DNA of 9,091 bases from Alphaproteobacteria bacterium. Its GTDB lineage: Bacteria > Pseudomonadota > Alphaproteobacteria > Sphingomonadales > Sphingomonadaceae. How positions within the stretch are numbered: the stretch's first letter is position 1; every line of letters begins with the position of its first letter. Both the position numbers and the translations under genes were made by a program. The stretch is from positions 1 to 9,091 of the forward strand of contig JAGWVG010000054.1 in the NCBI GenBank assembly GCA_018970965.1, in the 5' to 3' direction. This document shows positions 1-6,048 of this stretch, piece by piece. The notes under the pieces were generated by a model. The model was not told where the DNA came from and did no database searches. It saw only the letters and a program-made list of their open reading frames with translations.

Positions 1-937
1 TAAAATCGCGCTGCCATAGGCTATGGCCGGGATGGCTGGGTAAGGCAGGGTGTAACACACGCGCCACTTCAGGCTGGGCCTCAAGCCATTGCGCAATGTG
101 CAGCGCGCTGGCTTGATGTTGGGCCATCCGCAACGCCAATGTGCGCAAGCCCCGCAGCATCAGATAACAATCATCAGCGCTCACGAACTGGCCATGCAAT
201 TGCGCCATATGCCGCAGGGCCGGCCAGCTTTGGGCATTGGCCGTCACGGCCCCCATCATCACATCGCTATGGCCGCCCAAATATTTGGTGGCCGCGGTCA
301 TGACGAGGTCTACGCCCTTTTCAATCCCCGTGAAATACAGCGGGGACGCCCATGTATTGTCCATCACAGTCTTGGCGCCATGGGCTTTGGCAACGGCCAC
401 AATGGCGGGCACATCCTGCACCTCAAAGGTCAGGCTGCCGGGAGATTCGAGGAAAATGGCGCGCGTATTGGGGCGCAGCTCGCTGGCAATGCCGGCGCCT
501 AATGTCGGGTCATAATAGCTTGTCTCAACGCCCCAATTTTTCAGAAACCCTTCGCAGAAATTGCGCGTGGGATCATAGGCTGAATCCACCATCAGCAAAT
601 GATCGCCGGGTTTCAGGACGGAAAGCAACGCGCCTGCAATGGCCGCAACGCCTGAAGGATACAGCATTGTGCCTGCTGCGCCCGGCTCCATTTGGGTAAT
701 GGCGTCGGCCAGCGCCCATTGGGTGGGTGTGCCGCGGCGACCATAAAATAAATCGCCATCACGATTGGTTGTCCAGCCGCGCTCCAAATGGGCGACATCA
801 TCATAAAGGATCGTCGAGGCGCGCCAGACGGGCGGATTGACAATTCCGCCCTTGCCAGGGCCCAGCCCAGTCCATTCTGCACGGCGGCCCGCATGGGTGA
901 GCCGGGTTTCTTGTCGCGTCTTTGGAGTATCAGCCAT
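1..937 (-). CDS. metC: Cystathionine beta-lyase, C-terminus cut by window edge
   Basis: PLP-dependent enzyme of the Cys/Met metabolism (trans-sulfuration) family. Cystathionine beta-lyase cleaves cystathionine to homocysteine, pyruvate and ammonia in methionine synthesis, in the cytoplasm. The frame is open for 312 codons from ATG at 937 to the left edge. From memory, E. coli MetC has about 395 residues, so roughly 80 are missing. Family landmarks are visible: YGRRGTPT at residues 65-72 (phosphate and substrate-binding Tyr and Arg), YPSGVAAI at 93-100, FLESPGS at 162-168, MDNTW at 192-196 with the PLP-pyridine Asp193, and AATKYLGGHSD at 215-225 with Schiff-base Lys218. The whole length resembles proteobacterial MetC, including the LRGLRTL stretch near residue 261, more closely than MetB or MetZ. 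A GAGG Shine-Dalgarno sits about 7 nt before the ATG. It is the last gene visible in the photolyase-sseA-metC run, 47 bp after the sseA stop. MetC enzymes often also show cysteine desulfhydrase activity, which would fit beside a sulfurtransferase. Confidence 0.93.
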   Translation of the reverse strand, partial: MADTPKTRQETRLTHAGRRAEWTGLGPGKGGIVNPPVWRASTILYDDVAHLERGWTTNRDGDLFYGRRGTPTQWALADAITQMEPGAAGTMLYPSGVAAIAGALLSVLKPGDHLLMVDSAYDPTRNFCEGFLKNWGVETSYYDPTLGAGIASELRPNTRAIFLESPGSLTFEVQDVPAIVAVAKAHGAKTVMDNTWASPLYFTGIEKGVDLVMTAATKYLGGHSDVMMGAVTANAQSWPALRHMAQLHGQFVSADDCYLMLRGLRTLALRMAQHQASALHIAQWLEAQPEVARVLHPALPSHPGHSLWQRDF

Positions 938-984
938 GCAGCGCCTCTAGCCGAGCTGCACGCGTGTGTCGAACATTGGCTGAT

Positions 985-1830
985 TTAGGCAGGCCCCATT
1001 GCCTTGGGCGTTTCTGGATCACTTCCCCAATCAGACCAGCTGCCATCATATAGCGCGACATCTTCCTTGCCCAAAAGATGCGCCCCAAAAACAAGGCTGG
1101 CAGCCGTAAGGCCCGAGCCGCATGTCGCAACCAAGGGGCGTGTTAGATCAATGCCCGCGCTTTCAAACGCGGCTTTTAGGGCATCGCCTTGCTTCCAAGT
1201 TCCGTCGGCATTGAACATTTGGCTGTGCGGCAGATTGAAGCTGGCGGGAATATGACCGCTTGCCACATTGGGGCGCGGATCAGGATCTTCTCCGGTAAAG
1301 CGCGCGGCGCCACGGGCATCAACCACTTGTTCCGCCCCGCTTTCCACATTGGCCAGCATTTGCGCCTTATCGCGCACGACTTTGGGGTTTTTCCATACTG
1401 TGAAATGGCGATGGCGAATTTGTGGCTTGCCGCTTTCAACAGGTCTGCCCTCGGCCTGCCATTTCGCAAAGCCACCATCCAGAATAGCAACGCCATGCGC
1501 GCCAAAAACTTGGTCCAGCATCCACCACGCCCGTGCCGCGCTTTTATAGGGGCTGTTGTCATACAAGACGATGCGGCTGCCATCGCCCAGCCCCAAGGAT
1601 TGCATACGGCTGGCGAATTTTTCTGGGCTTGGCAGCATCATGGGGAGACTGGCACTGGGGTCGACAATTTCGCCCAAATCCATGAACACGGCACCCGGAA
1701 TATGCGCGGCTTCATATTCGGCTGCTGGATTGCGTTGATCGGCCGCAAGAAAATAGCTGGCATCCACCACGCGCAAGTCAGACGCGCCAAGTTCAGCCGC
1801 CAACCAGTCTGTGCTTACAAGTGCGTCCAT
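985..1830 (-). CDS. sseA: 3-mercaptopyruvate sulfurtransferase (two-domain rhodanese)
   Basis: Transfers the sulfane sulfur of 3-mercaptopyruvate to thiol acceptors or cyanide, through a persulfide on the catalytic cysteine, releasing pyruvate. The 281-residue protein has two rhodanese modules. The N-terminal one (about residues 5-125) is non-catalytic, with DASYFL, HIPGAVFMDL and LYD motifs. The C-terminal one (about 150-270) carries VDAR, the HIPASFNLP signature and the active loop CGSGLT at 237-242, with Cys237 as nucleophile. A CGSG[VL]T loop is typical of mercaptopyruvate sulfurtransferases, whereas thiosulfate sulfurtransferases usually have CRKGVT. Length matches E. coli SseA (about 281). 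I place the start at ATG 1830: the strong AGGAG lies 7 nt before it but only 1 nt before the in-frame ATG at 1836. The gene lies 30 bp after the photolyase stop and 47 bp before metC, so it is probably cotranscribed with them. Together with MetC it suggests sulfur amino-acid turnover or thiol homeostasis. No signal peptide; cytoplasmic. Confidence 0.94.
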   Translation of the reverse strand: MDALVSTDWLAAELGASDLRVVDASYFLAADQRNPAAEYEAAHIPGAVFMDLGEIVDPSASLPMMLPSPEKFASRMQSLGLGDGSRIVLYDNSPYKSAARAWWMLDQVFGAHGVAILDGGFAKWQAEGRPVESGKPQIRHRHFTVWKNPKVVRDKAQMLANVESGAEQVVDARGAARFTGEDPDPRPNVASGHIPASFNLPHSQMFNADGTWKQGDALKAAFESAGIDLTRPLVATCGSGLTAASLVFGAHLLGKEDVALYDGSWSDWGSDPETPKAMGPA

Positions 1831-1836
1831 TGCCAT

Positions 1837-1843
1837 TCTCCTT
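1837..1843 (-). promoter_or_regulatory. sseA Shine-Dalgarno that selects the second ATG
   Basis: On the minus strand this reads AAGGAGA, followed by ATG GCA ATG. The AGGAG core is 1 nt from the first ATG (1836) and 7 nt from the second (1830). Normal ribosome spacing therefore favours the second ATG, removing two residues from the longest frame. Confidence 0.7.
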
Positions 1844-1860
1844 CAATCTGAAAAGCAAAG

Positions 1861-3402
1861 CTAGACCTCTGCATCGCGCGCGTCGAGCCTTGCCAAATGT
1901 GCTGCGGCCGTTGCCTTTAACGCACGGCGCTGATCTTCGGCCATTTTGTCCCAAGTGCGATAGGCCATGCCAATGCGCGGGTTGTTTTCCAACTTATCGC
2001 GATTGCGGTCCATAAAGTCCCAATAGAGTGCGTTCATCGGGCAGGCTTTGGGCCCTGTTTTAGCACGCACATCATAGGCGCAGCCCCGGCAATAATCGGA
2101 CATTCGGTCAATATAGGCGCCGGAGGCTGCATAGGGCTTGGACGCCATGATGCCGCCATCGCCAAATTGGCTCATGCCCAGCGTATTCGGCAGCTCCACC
2201 CATTCAAAGGCGTCGACATAAATGGCGAGATACCAAAGATGCACCTCATGCGGGTCAATGCCCGCCAGCAGCGCATAATTGCCCGTGACCATCAGGCGTT
2301 GAATATGGTGCGCATAGCCCAGTTGAAGCGTCTGGCCGATGGCGTCGGCCAAGCACGCCATGCGCGTTTGGCCAGTCCAGTAAAATTCTGGCAGCGGGCG
2401 GGTGGCTTCCAGAAAATTGCGTTGCGCATAATCTGGCCCCGCCCAATCATAAAGGCCGCGCACATAATCCCGCCAGCCAATAATCTGGCGGATAAAGCCT
2501 TCAGCCGCATTTAGCGGCGCACGCCCCGCCGCCCATTCTGCCTCCACCGCGCGGCAGAGATCGAGCGGATCAAGCAAACCAATGTTGAGATAGGGGGAGA
2601 GAAAGCTGTGCCAGAGCAAGGGCTGGCCCTTGAGCATTGCATCCTGATAATCGCCAAATCCAGGCAGCGCTTCGTTCAAAAAGCGCCGCACCTCGGCCTC
2701 TGCGCCTTCAGGCGTAACGGCCATATCAAAGCCGTCCAATGATCCGGGGTGATTTTGGAAACGCTCTGCTACAAGAGTAAGCACCTCGTGCGTCATTGTG
2801 TCGGGCGGTGTGCCAATGCGACAGGGGATGAACAGCCCAGCCTCAGCGGGTTTTCTGTTTTCCGCATCATAATTCCATTGACCACCGGCGGGCTGATCGC
2901 CGTCCATCAACAGCCCGGTCAGCCGGCGCATCTCGCGGTAGAAATATTCCATGCGCAATTGCTTGCGGCCAGCGGCCCAAGCGGCGAAGAACCCCGGTGG
3001 TGCAATGAAGCGCGTGTCGGGGCATATTTCTACGGGAAGGCCAAATCGGGCTTCCCAATGCGCCATATCGGCGCGCACACGCCACTCCCCCGCTTCAGTG
3101 ACGCGGATGCGGTTGGGCTTATGGCGGGCAATGGCCCGGGCCACTTCTTGGGAAAAGCTGCCTTGATTTTGGGGATCGTCTAGCCGCACATAATCTACGT
3201 GCCAGCCTGCCGCACGGAGGCGCTCGGCATGATGACGCATTGCAGAAAGGATGAACGCAATTTTGCGCTTATGATGGCGGACATAGCTTGTCTCGTCTGC
3301 CACCTCCATCATCAGGATGCGTGCGTCAGCCGGGTCAACGCCCTGAAGGGACGAGACCCCCAACGAAAGCTGGTCCCCCAGCACTGGGATTAATATGGTC
3401 AT
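1861..3402 (-). CDS. phrB: FeS-BCP family (6-4) photolyase / bacterial cryptochrome
   Basis: Light-driven flavoenzyme of the iron-sulfur bacterial cryptochrome/photolyase family (often annotated 'cryptochrome/photolyase family protein' or DUF523-like photolyase-related). The characterised Agrobacterium member PhrB repairs UV (6-4) photoproducts using FAD, a ribolumazine antenna and a [4Fe-4S] cluster. The 513-residue protein opens with a Rossmann-like antenna domain (about 1-130: MTILIPVLGDQLS, DETSYVRHHKRK). A helical FAD domain follows, ending in the cluster region. All four cluster cysteines are present: Cys350, Cys438, Cys441 and Cys454 (CRGC...KACPMNALYWDFM). When counted from Met at 3402 these positions match those I recall for Agrobacterium PhrB, which supports this start over the upstream ATG at 3438. 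Trp342, Trp390, Tyr391 and His366 also fall at positions known to matter in PhrB for electron transfer or catalysis. The start at 3402 has only a weak Shine-Dalgarno. First gene of the leftward run with sseA and metC; divergent from queF. Confidence 0.92.
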   Translation of the reverse strand: MTILIPVLGDQLSLGVSSLQGVDPADARILMMEVADETSYVRHHKRKIAFILSAMRHHAERLRAAGWHVDYVRLDDPQNQGSFSQEVARAIARHKPNRIRVTEAGEWRVRADMAHWEARFGLPVEICPDTRFIAPPGFFAAWAAGRKQLRMEYFYREMRRLTGLLMDGDQPAGGQWNYDAENRKPAEAGLFIPCRIGTPPDTMTHEVLTLVAERFQNHPGSLDGFDMAVTPEGAEAEVRRFLNEALPGFGDYQDAMLKGQPLLWHSFLSPYLNIGLLDPLDLCRAVEAEWAAGRAPLNAAEGFIRQIIGWRDYVRGLYDWAGPDYAQRNFLEATRPLPEFYWTGQTRMACLADAIGQTLQLGYAHHIQRLMVTGNYALLAGIDPHEVHLWYLAIYVDAFEWVELPNTLGMSQFGDGGIMASKPYAASGAYIDRMSDYCRGCAYDVRAKTGPKACPMNALYWDFMDRNRDKLENNPRIGMAYRTWDKMAEDQRRALKATAAAHLARLDARDAEV

Positions 3403-3431
3403 TGCGGCCAACCTAGCGTAAAGGCGCGGGC

Positions 3432-3878
3432 ATGACACTTAAGCATCTCGGTCAGGTCAGTGCGCTTCCGGCAAGCCCCGATGAAGCCGTGCTCGATTAT
3501 CCCGCCAACCCGCGGCCCGGTTCACCCTATCTGGTGCGCTTTGTTGCGCCCGAATTCACATCGCTCTGCCCGGTCACCGGCCAGCCAGATTTTGCGCATA
3601 TCGTGATTGATTATGTGCCGGGTGAGACCATCGTCGAATCAAAGTCTTTGAAGCTCTTCCTAGGCTCCTTCCGCAACCATGCGGGCTTTCATGAGGATTG
3701 CACCATTGGCATTGGCCAACGGCTGTTCAACGAGATGAAGCCCCTCTGGCTGCGCATTGGTGGCTATTGGTATCCGCGCGGCGGCATTCCGATTGATGTC
3801 TTTTGGCAATCCGGCGCGCCGCCCAAGGATGTGTGGATTCCAGATCAAGATGTGCCCAGCTATCGCGGCCGGGGCTAA
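3432..3878 (+). CDS. queF: NADPH-dependent 7-cyano-7-deazaguanine (preQ0) reductase, short type
   Basis: Reduces the nitrile of preQ0 to the primary amine preQ1 with NADPH, a late step in queuosine synthesis before tRNA insertion. The T-fold protein has 148 residues, matching the unimodular (Bacillus YkvM-type) QueF rather than the longer two-module E. coli type. Visible signatures are [12 protein letters not shown] at residues 44-55, with nucleophile Cys46 (forms a thioimide with preQ0) and general acid Asp53. [15 protein letters not shown] at 69-83 is the QueF-specific motif that contacts NADPH. FHED at 86-89 supplies His87 and Glu88, which bind substrate. The ATG is preceded by AAAGG with 7 nt spacing. 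Only 29 bp separate it from the divergent photolyase start, so the promoters of both must overlap or extend into each other's genes. No preQ1 riboswitch fold was recognised in the leader. No other queuosine gene is in the window. Confidence 0.96.
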   Translation: MTLKHLGQVSALPASPDEAVLDYPANPRPGSPYLVRFVAPEFTSLCPVTGQPDFAHIVIDYVPGETIVESKSLKLFLGSFRNHAGFHEDCTIGIGQRLFNEMKPLWLRIGGYWYPRGGIPIDVFWQSGAPPKDVWIPDQDVPSYRGRG

Positions 3879-3887
3879 GCCCCAGCC
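3867..3887. terminator. Candidate GC-rich hairpin between convergent queF and P450 genes
   Basis: Reads GGC-C-GGGGC-TAA-GCCCC-A-GCC: an inner 5-bp GC stem with a 3-nt loop, one mismatch, then three more GC pairs. The loop is the queF TAA stop codon. It lies at the junction of the convergent queF and P450 genes, whose ends are 21 bp apart, so it could act on both strands. There is no T-tract on either side, so intrinsic termination is uncertain. It may instead be an mRNA 3'-end stabiliser. Confidence 0.35.
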
Positions 3888-3899
3888 CGCGATGCAGGA

Positions 3900-5183
3900 T
3901 TATGCTGCCTGAAACCGAATCGGCAGCCGTTTTAAACCGCCGACGAAGATTGATTCGGCGCGCGCAGGTTCTCCGGCCAGCTCCACCGATTTGAGGCGGG
4001 GCAGCAATTCTTCCATCAAGATGCGCATTTCCATGCGCGCCAAATGCTGGCCCAAGCAGACATGGCCGCCAAAGCCAAAAGCAATTTGGTTGTTGGGTGT
4101 GCGATCTGGGTTGAAGGCCATAGGGTCGGGGAACACCGCTTCATCGCGATTGCCCGAAATATAGCAGAGCATCAGCCAATCGCCGGACTTGATCTTTTGC
4201 CCGCCCAATTCGGTATCTTCTGTCGCTGAGCGCATGAAATGCTGCACAGGCGTGGTCCAACGTACGGCCTCTTCAATCAGCCCCGCTTTATCCACCTCCG
4301 CGGCGCGATAGCGCTCAAACAGCGCAGGATTGCGCGCCAATTCCATCATTGCCCCAGCGGTTGAGGCAGATGTTGTGTCGTGCCCAGCGGTCGCCACAAT
4401 GATGTAATAGCCATTAAGCTCCCTGTCGGGGATCGGGGCACCATTCACTGTGGCGTTGGCAAGCACTGTTGCCACATCTTCTTTCGGGTTTTTTCGGCGA
4501 TCGTCGGTCAGCGCTTTGAAGTAATTTTCAAAATCCGCGATCACAAATTGCAGCATCTGCAGGGCTTGCATTGGATCGGTCACTTCGGCGCGTGCGCGGT
4601 TGAGCTCGGGGTCGGTAGAGCCAAATAATTGCTGTGTCAGCATCAGCATGCGCGGCTCATCTTCGCGCGGTACGCCCAAAATATTCATCACCACACGCAA
4701 GGGGTAATGCAGCGCCACATCAGTTGCGAAATCGCATTCGCCGCCGAGCGAGAGCATATGATCGACCGTTTCACGCGCAATCTCGCGAATCCGGTCTTCC
4801 AGTGTGCGCAGGTTTTTGGGCATGAACCAAGTCTGCGTCAGCAGCCGGTATTTCATATGGTCGGGCGCATCCATTTGGACGAGCGAGCGGATCAGATGCC
4901 CGTCGGGAAATTGCGTGCGCACGGCTTGGTCAATCAGCGTTTGGGTGAGTGTCGTCTGGCGGATGCCCGAGGCGAACAGCTTGTTATTGCGGCTCACCTC
5001 CATGATGTCGGCATGGCGCGTAACAGCCCAAAATGGGTCAAAGCCCGGCACCTCAGCGACCGCCAGCGGGGCATTGGCCCGCGCCCAGGCAAATTTGTCT
5101 TGCAGGCCTGCCCATTCGCCATAGGCCTTTGGCTCGGTCAATGCGGCTGCAATGTCTGCGGGCAGTTTTGGGGCGTCCGACAT
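3900..5183 (-). CDS. Cytochrome P450 (soluble, class I type)
   Basis: Haem-thiolate mono-oxygenase of 427 residues with no membrane anchor, the usual form for bacterial P450s fed by ferredoxin and ferredoxin reductase. All core motifs are present: I-helix AGHDTTS at residues 266-272 (Asp269, Thr270 for oxygen activation), K-helix EEAVR with Glu305 and Arg308, and the PERF-region equivalent FNPDR at 357-361. The haem loop FGFGGHVCLGQ at 369-379 has Cys376 as the axial ligand. The C-helix segment MDAPDHMKYR at 104-113 resembles sphingomonad and actinobacterial P450s acting on terpenes, steroids or fatty acids. The CYP subfamily and substrate cannot be decided from sequence reading. The start ATG has a strong AGGAG 6 nt upstream. 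It is transcribed alone, converging on queF and diverging from trcR. No ferredoxin or reductase gene lies in the window, so redox partners must come from elsewhere. A perfect dyad 37 nt upstream of the start is a plausible operator. Confidence 0.95.
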   Translation of the reverse strand: MSDAPKLPADIAAALTEPKAYGEWAGLQDKFAWARANAPLAVAEVPGFDPFWAVTRHADIMEVSRNNKLFASGIRQTTLTQTLIDQAVRTQFPDGHLIRSLVQMDAPDHMKYRLLTQTWFMPKNLRTLEDRIREIARETVDHMLSLGGECDFATDVALHYPLRVVMNILGVPREDEPRMLMLTQQLFGSTDPELNRARAEVTDPMQALQMLQFVIADFENYFKALTDDRRKNPKEDVATVLANATVNGAPIPDRELNGYYIIVATAGHDTTSASTAGAMMELARNPALFERYRAAEVDKAGLIEEAVRWTTPVQHFMRSATEDTELGGQKIKSGDWLMLCYISGNRDEAVFPDPMAFNPDRTPNNQIAFGFGGHVCLGQHLARMEMRILMEELLPRLKSVELAGEPARAESIFVGGLKRLPIRFQAA

Positions 5184-5220
5184 CTCTTTCTCCTATCCTC
5201 TTTGGGGGAAGGGTGGAGAG

Positions 5221-5247
5221 AAATGCGTTGCAGATCAAGACGCATTT
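5221..5247. promoter_or_regulatory. Perfect 8-bp dyad, possible operator upstream of the P450 gene
   Basis: Inverted repeat AAATGCGT-N11-ACGCATTT with both arms exact. It lies in the 199-bp region between the divergent P450 and trcR genes, 37 nt upstream of the P450 ATG. A repressor bound there could cover the P450 promoter or transcription start. I could not assign a clear -10/-35 pair for the P450 gene or name the binding protein. The arms could also form a weak RNA stem, but AT-rich ends and an 11-nt loop favour a protein-binding site. This is inference from symmetry and position only. Confidence 0.4.
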
Positions 5248-5292
5248 GATGGTCCTGCGCAATTCTTCCGGCGGCAAAATCAACCGAAAGCC

Positions 5293-5321
5293 TTGCCCTA
5301 AAGCCCAAGCCGGACTAGACG
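5293..5321 (+). promoter_or_regulatory. Weak candidate trcR promoter
   Basis: TTGCCC (-35-like) at 5293-5298 and TAGACG (-10-like) at 5316-5321 are separated by 17 bp. The -35 match is fair and the -10 match poor (three of six to the housekeeping consensus). It would place transcription start near 5328 and include the hairpin at 5337-5358 in the 5' untranslated region. The call is tentative. Confidence 0.22.
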
Positions 5322-5336
5322 GACGGCTAAGGTTCC

Positions 5337-5369
5337 GGCCGCTCCGTAAGGGGCGGCCCTCATTATTTT
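5337..5369 (+). terminator. Terminator-like hairpin in the trcR leader (possible attenuator)
   Basis: On the plus strand GGCCGCTCC (5337-5345) pairs with GGGGCGGCC (5350-5358) through nine base pairs, one of them G-U. The loop GTAA is a stable GNRA-type tetraloop. A T-rich tail follows at 5360-5369 (seven T in ten), so the element has the layout of an intrinsic terminator for rightward transcription. It ends 14 nt before the GTG start of trcR and just before its Shine-Dalgarno at 5370. The gene upstream reads leftward, so any transcript ending here would be a short leader or small RNA. Alternatives are an mRNA-stabilising 5' hairpin or a translation-control element. Confidence 0.45.
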
Positions 5370-5374
5370 GGGAG
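5370..5374 (+). promoter_or_regulatory. trcR Shine-Dalgarno that sets a GTG start
   Basis: GGGAG lies 8 nt before GTG at 5383. The longest frame would begin with TTG at 5368, which overlaps this site and so is unlikely. The GTG start gives an N-terminus MAQPLMPHATAAW, matching the usual beginning of this protein family. Confidence 0.75.
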
Positions 5375-5382
5375 AATCCTCC

Positions 5383-6048
5383 GTGGCCCAGCCCCTTATG
5401 CCCCATGCAACGGCCGCATGGCTTGTCGATAATACGGCTCTGACTTTTGAACAGATCGCACGTTTCTGCGGCCTGCATATCCTGGAAGTTCAGGCTATTG
5501 CTGATGAAACATCGGGCACCAAGCTGATGGGCCGTGACCCGGTTCGCGCCGGCGAGCTGACCATGGCTGAGATCGAAAAGGGCCAATCCGACGCCAATTA
5601 TGATCTGGTCATGATCAAGGCGCCAGAAGCCCCGACGCGCACCAAGGGCCCCCGCTATACGCCGGTGTCCAAGCGTCAGGACAAGCCCGATGGCGTGGCA
5701 TGGCTGATCCGCAACCACCCGGAATTGTCGGATGGGCAGATTGGCAAGCTGATTGGCACCACCCGCACGACGATTCAGGCCATTCGTGAACGCACGCACT
5801 GGAACATTGCGGACATTACGCCAAAGGATCCCGTGGCGCTCGGCCTATGCTCGCAGCGTGAACTGGATGCGACTGTTGCTAAGGCTGCCAAGATGAAGGG
5901 CATTAAGGCGGCCGAAGATACGCGCCTTGAAGGCGATCGCGCGGCGCTGATTGAAGAATTGCGTGCCGAGCGTGATGCCGCTGCCAAGGCGGCCGAAGAA
6001 GCCGCTGCACAGGCGGAGGCCGAACTGGGTGGCAGCGCAGACGCCTGA
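5383..6048 (+). CDS. trcR: TrcR / DUF1013 family cell-cycle transcriptional regulator
   Basis: Protein of 221 residues from a GTG start, belonging to the alphaproteobacterial DUF1013 family, now called TrcR after the Caulobacter protein implicated in cell-cycle-dependent transcription. The family hallmarks are clear: MAQPLMP at the N-terminus, the block WLVDNTALTFEQIARFCGLH near residues 13-32, and KGPRYTPVSKRQDKPD at about 89-104. A second segment, WLIRNHPELSDGQIGKLIGTT (about 108-128), looks like a helix-turn-helix-type motif, and THWNIADITPKDPVALGLCSQ follows at about 137-157. So there are two related helical DNA-binding-like segments. From about residue 180 the tail is rich in Ala, Glu and Arg (EELRAERDAAAKAAEEAAAQAEAE in two runs) and probably forms a helix or coiled coil. 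It overlaps the downstream MBL gene by 20 bp, suggesting translational coupling. A terminator-like hairpin lies in its leader. The family is recognised with good confidence; the regulatory targets here are unknown. Confidence 0.9.
   Translation: MAQPLMPHATAAWLVDNTALTFEQIARFCGLHILEVQAIADETSGTKLMGRDPVRAGELTMAEIEKGQSDANYDLVMIKAPEAPTRTKGPRYTPVSKRQDKPDGVAWLIRNHPELSDGQIGKLIGTTRTTIQAIRERTHWNIADITPKDPVALGLCSQRELDATVAKAAKMKGIKAAEDTRLEGDRAALIEELRAERDAAAKAAEEAAAQAEAELGGSADA
6015..6019 (+). promoter_or_regulatory. Shine-Dalgarno for the MBL gene, inside the trcR coding region
   Basis: GGAGG lies 9 nt before GTG at 6029, within the last codons of trcR. It supports a start that overlaps the trcR end by 20 bp. 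The longer frame upstream (from 5951) is arginine- and proline-rich read-through of the trcR tail in another frame, unlike the folded domain that follows. Confidence 0.65.

Noticed and set aside
89..699. Plus-strand open frames of 92-137 codons near the left edge
   Set aside because: They are antisense to metC, which has the PLP lysine motif and full-length family similarity; their His/Gln/Arg-rich composition is typical of reverse-strand shadows.
1189..1851. 220-codon plus-strand frame antisense to sseA
   Set aside because: No recognisable domain; it is explained as the complement of a well-supported two-domain rhodanese gene with its own strong ribosome site.
3340..3431. preQ1 riboswitch or clear promoter before queF
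   Set aside because: TAATAT at 3391-3396 resembles a -10 box but no matching -35 was found, and no preQ1 aptamer-like pseudoknot sequence is apparent.
3403..3438. Upstream ATG at 3438 for the photolyase (12 extra residues)
   Set aside because: The extension would overlap the queF start and adds no family-like sequence; counting from 3402 puts the four cluster cysteines at the same numbers as in Agrobacterium PhrB.
4629..5249. 206-codon plus-strand frame antisense to the P450 N-terminus
   Set aside because: Composition is shadow-like and no motif is visible; the opposite strand encodes a complete P450 with strong Shine-Dalgarno.
5053..5799. 248-codon minus-strand frame spanning the P450 start, the intergenic region and the 5' half of trcR
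   Set aside because: It would overlap two well-supported genes, has no recognisable domain, and crosses the structured non-coding region; taken as a chance open frame in GC-rich DNA.
5951..6028. Longer N-terminus for the MBL protein
   Set aside because: The added residues are Arg/Pro-rich read-through of the trcR tail in another frame, and GGAGG supports GTG 6029.
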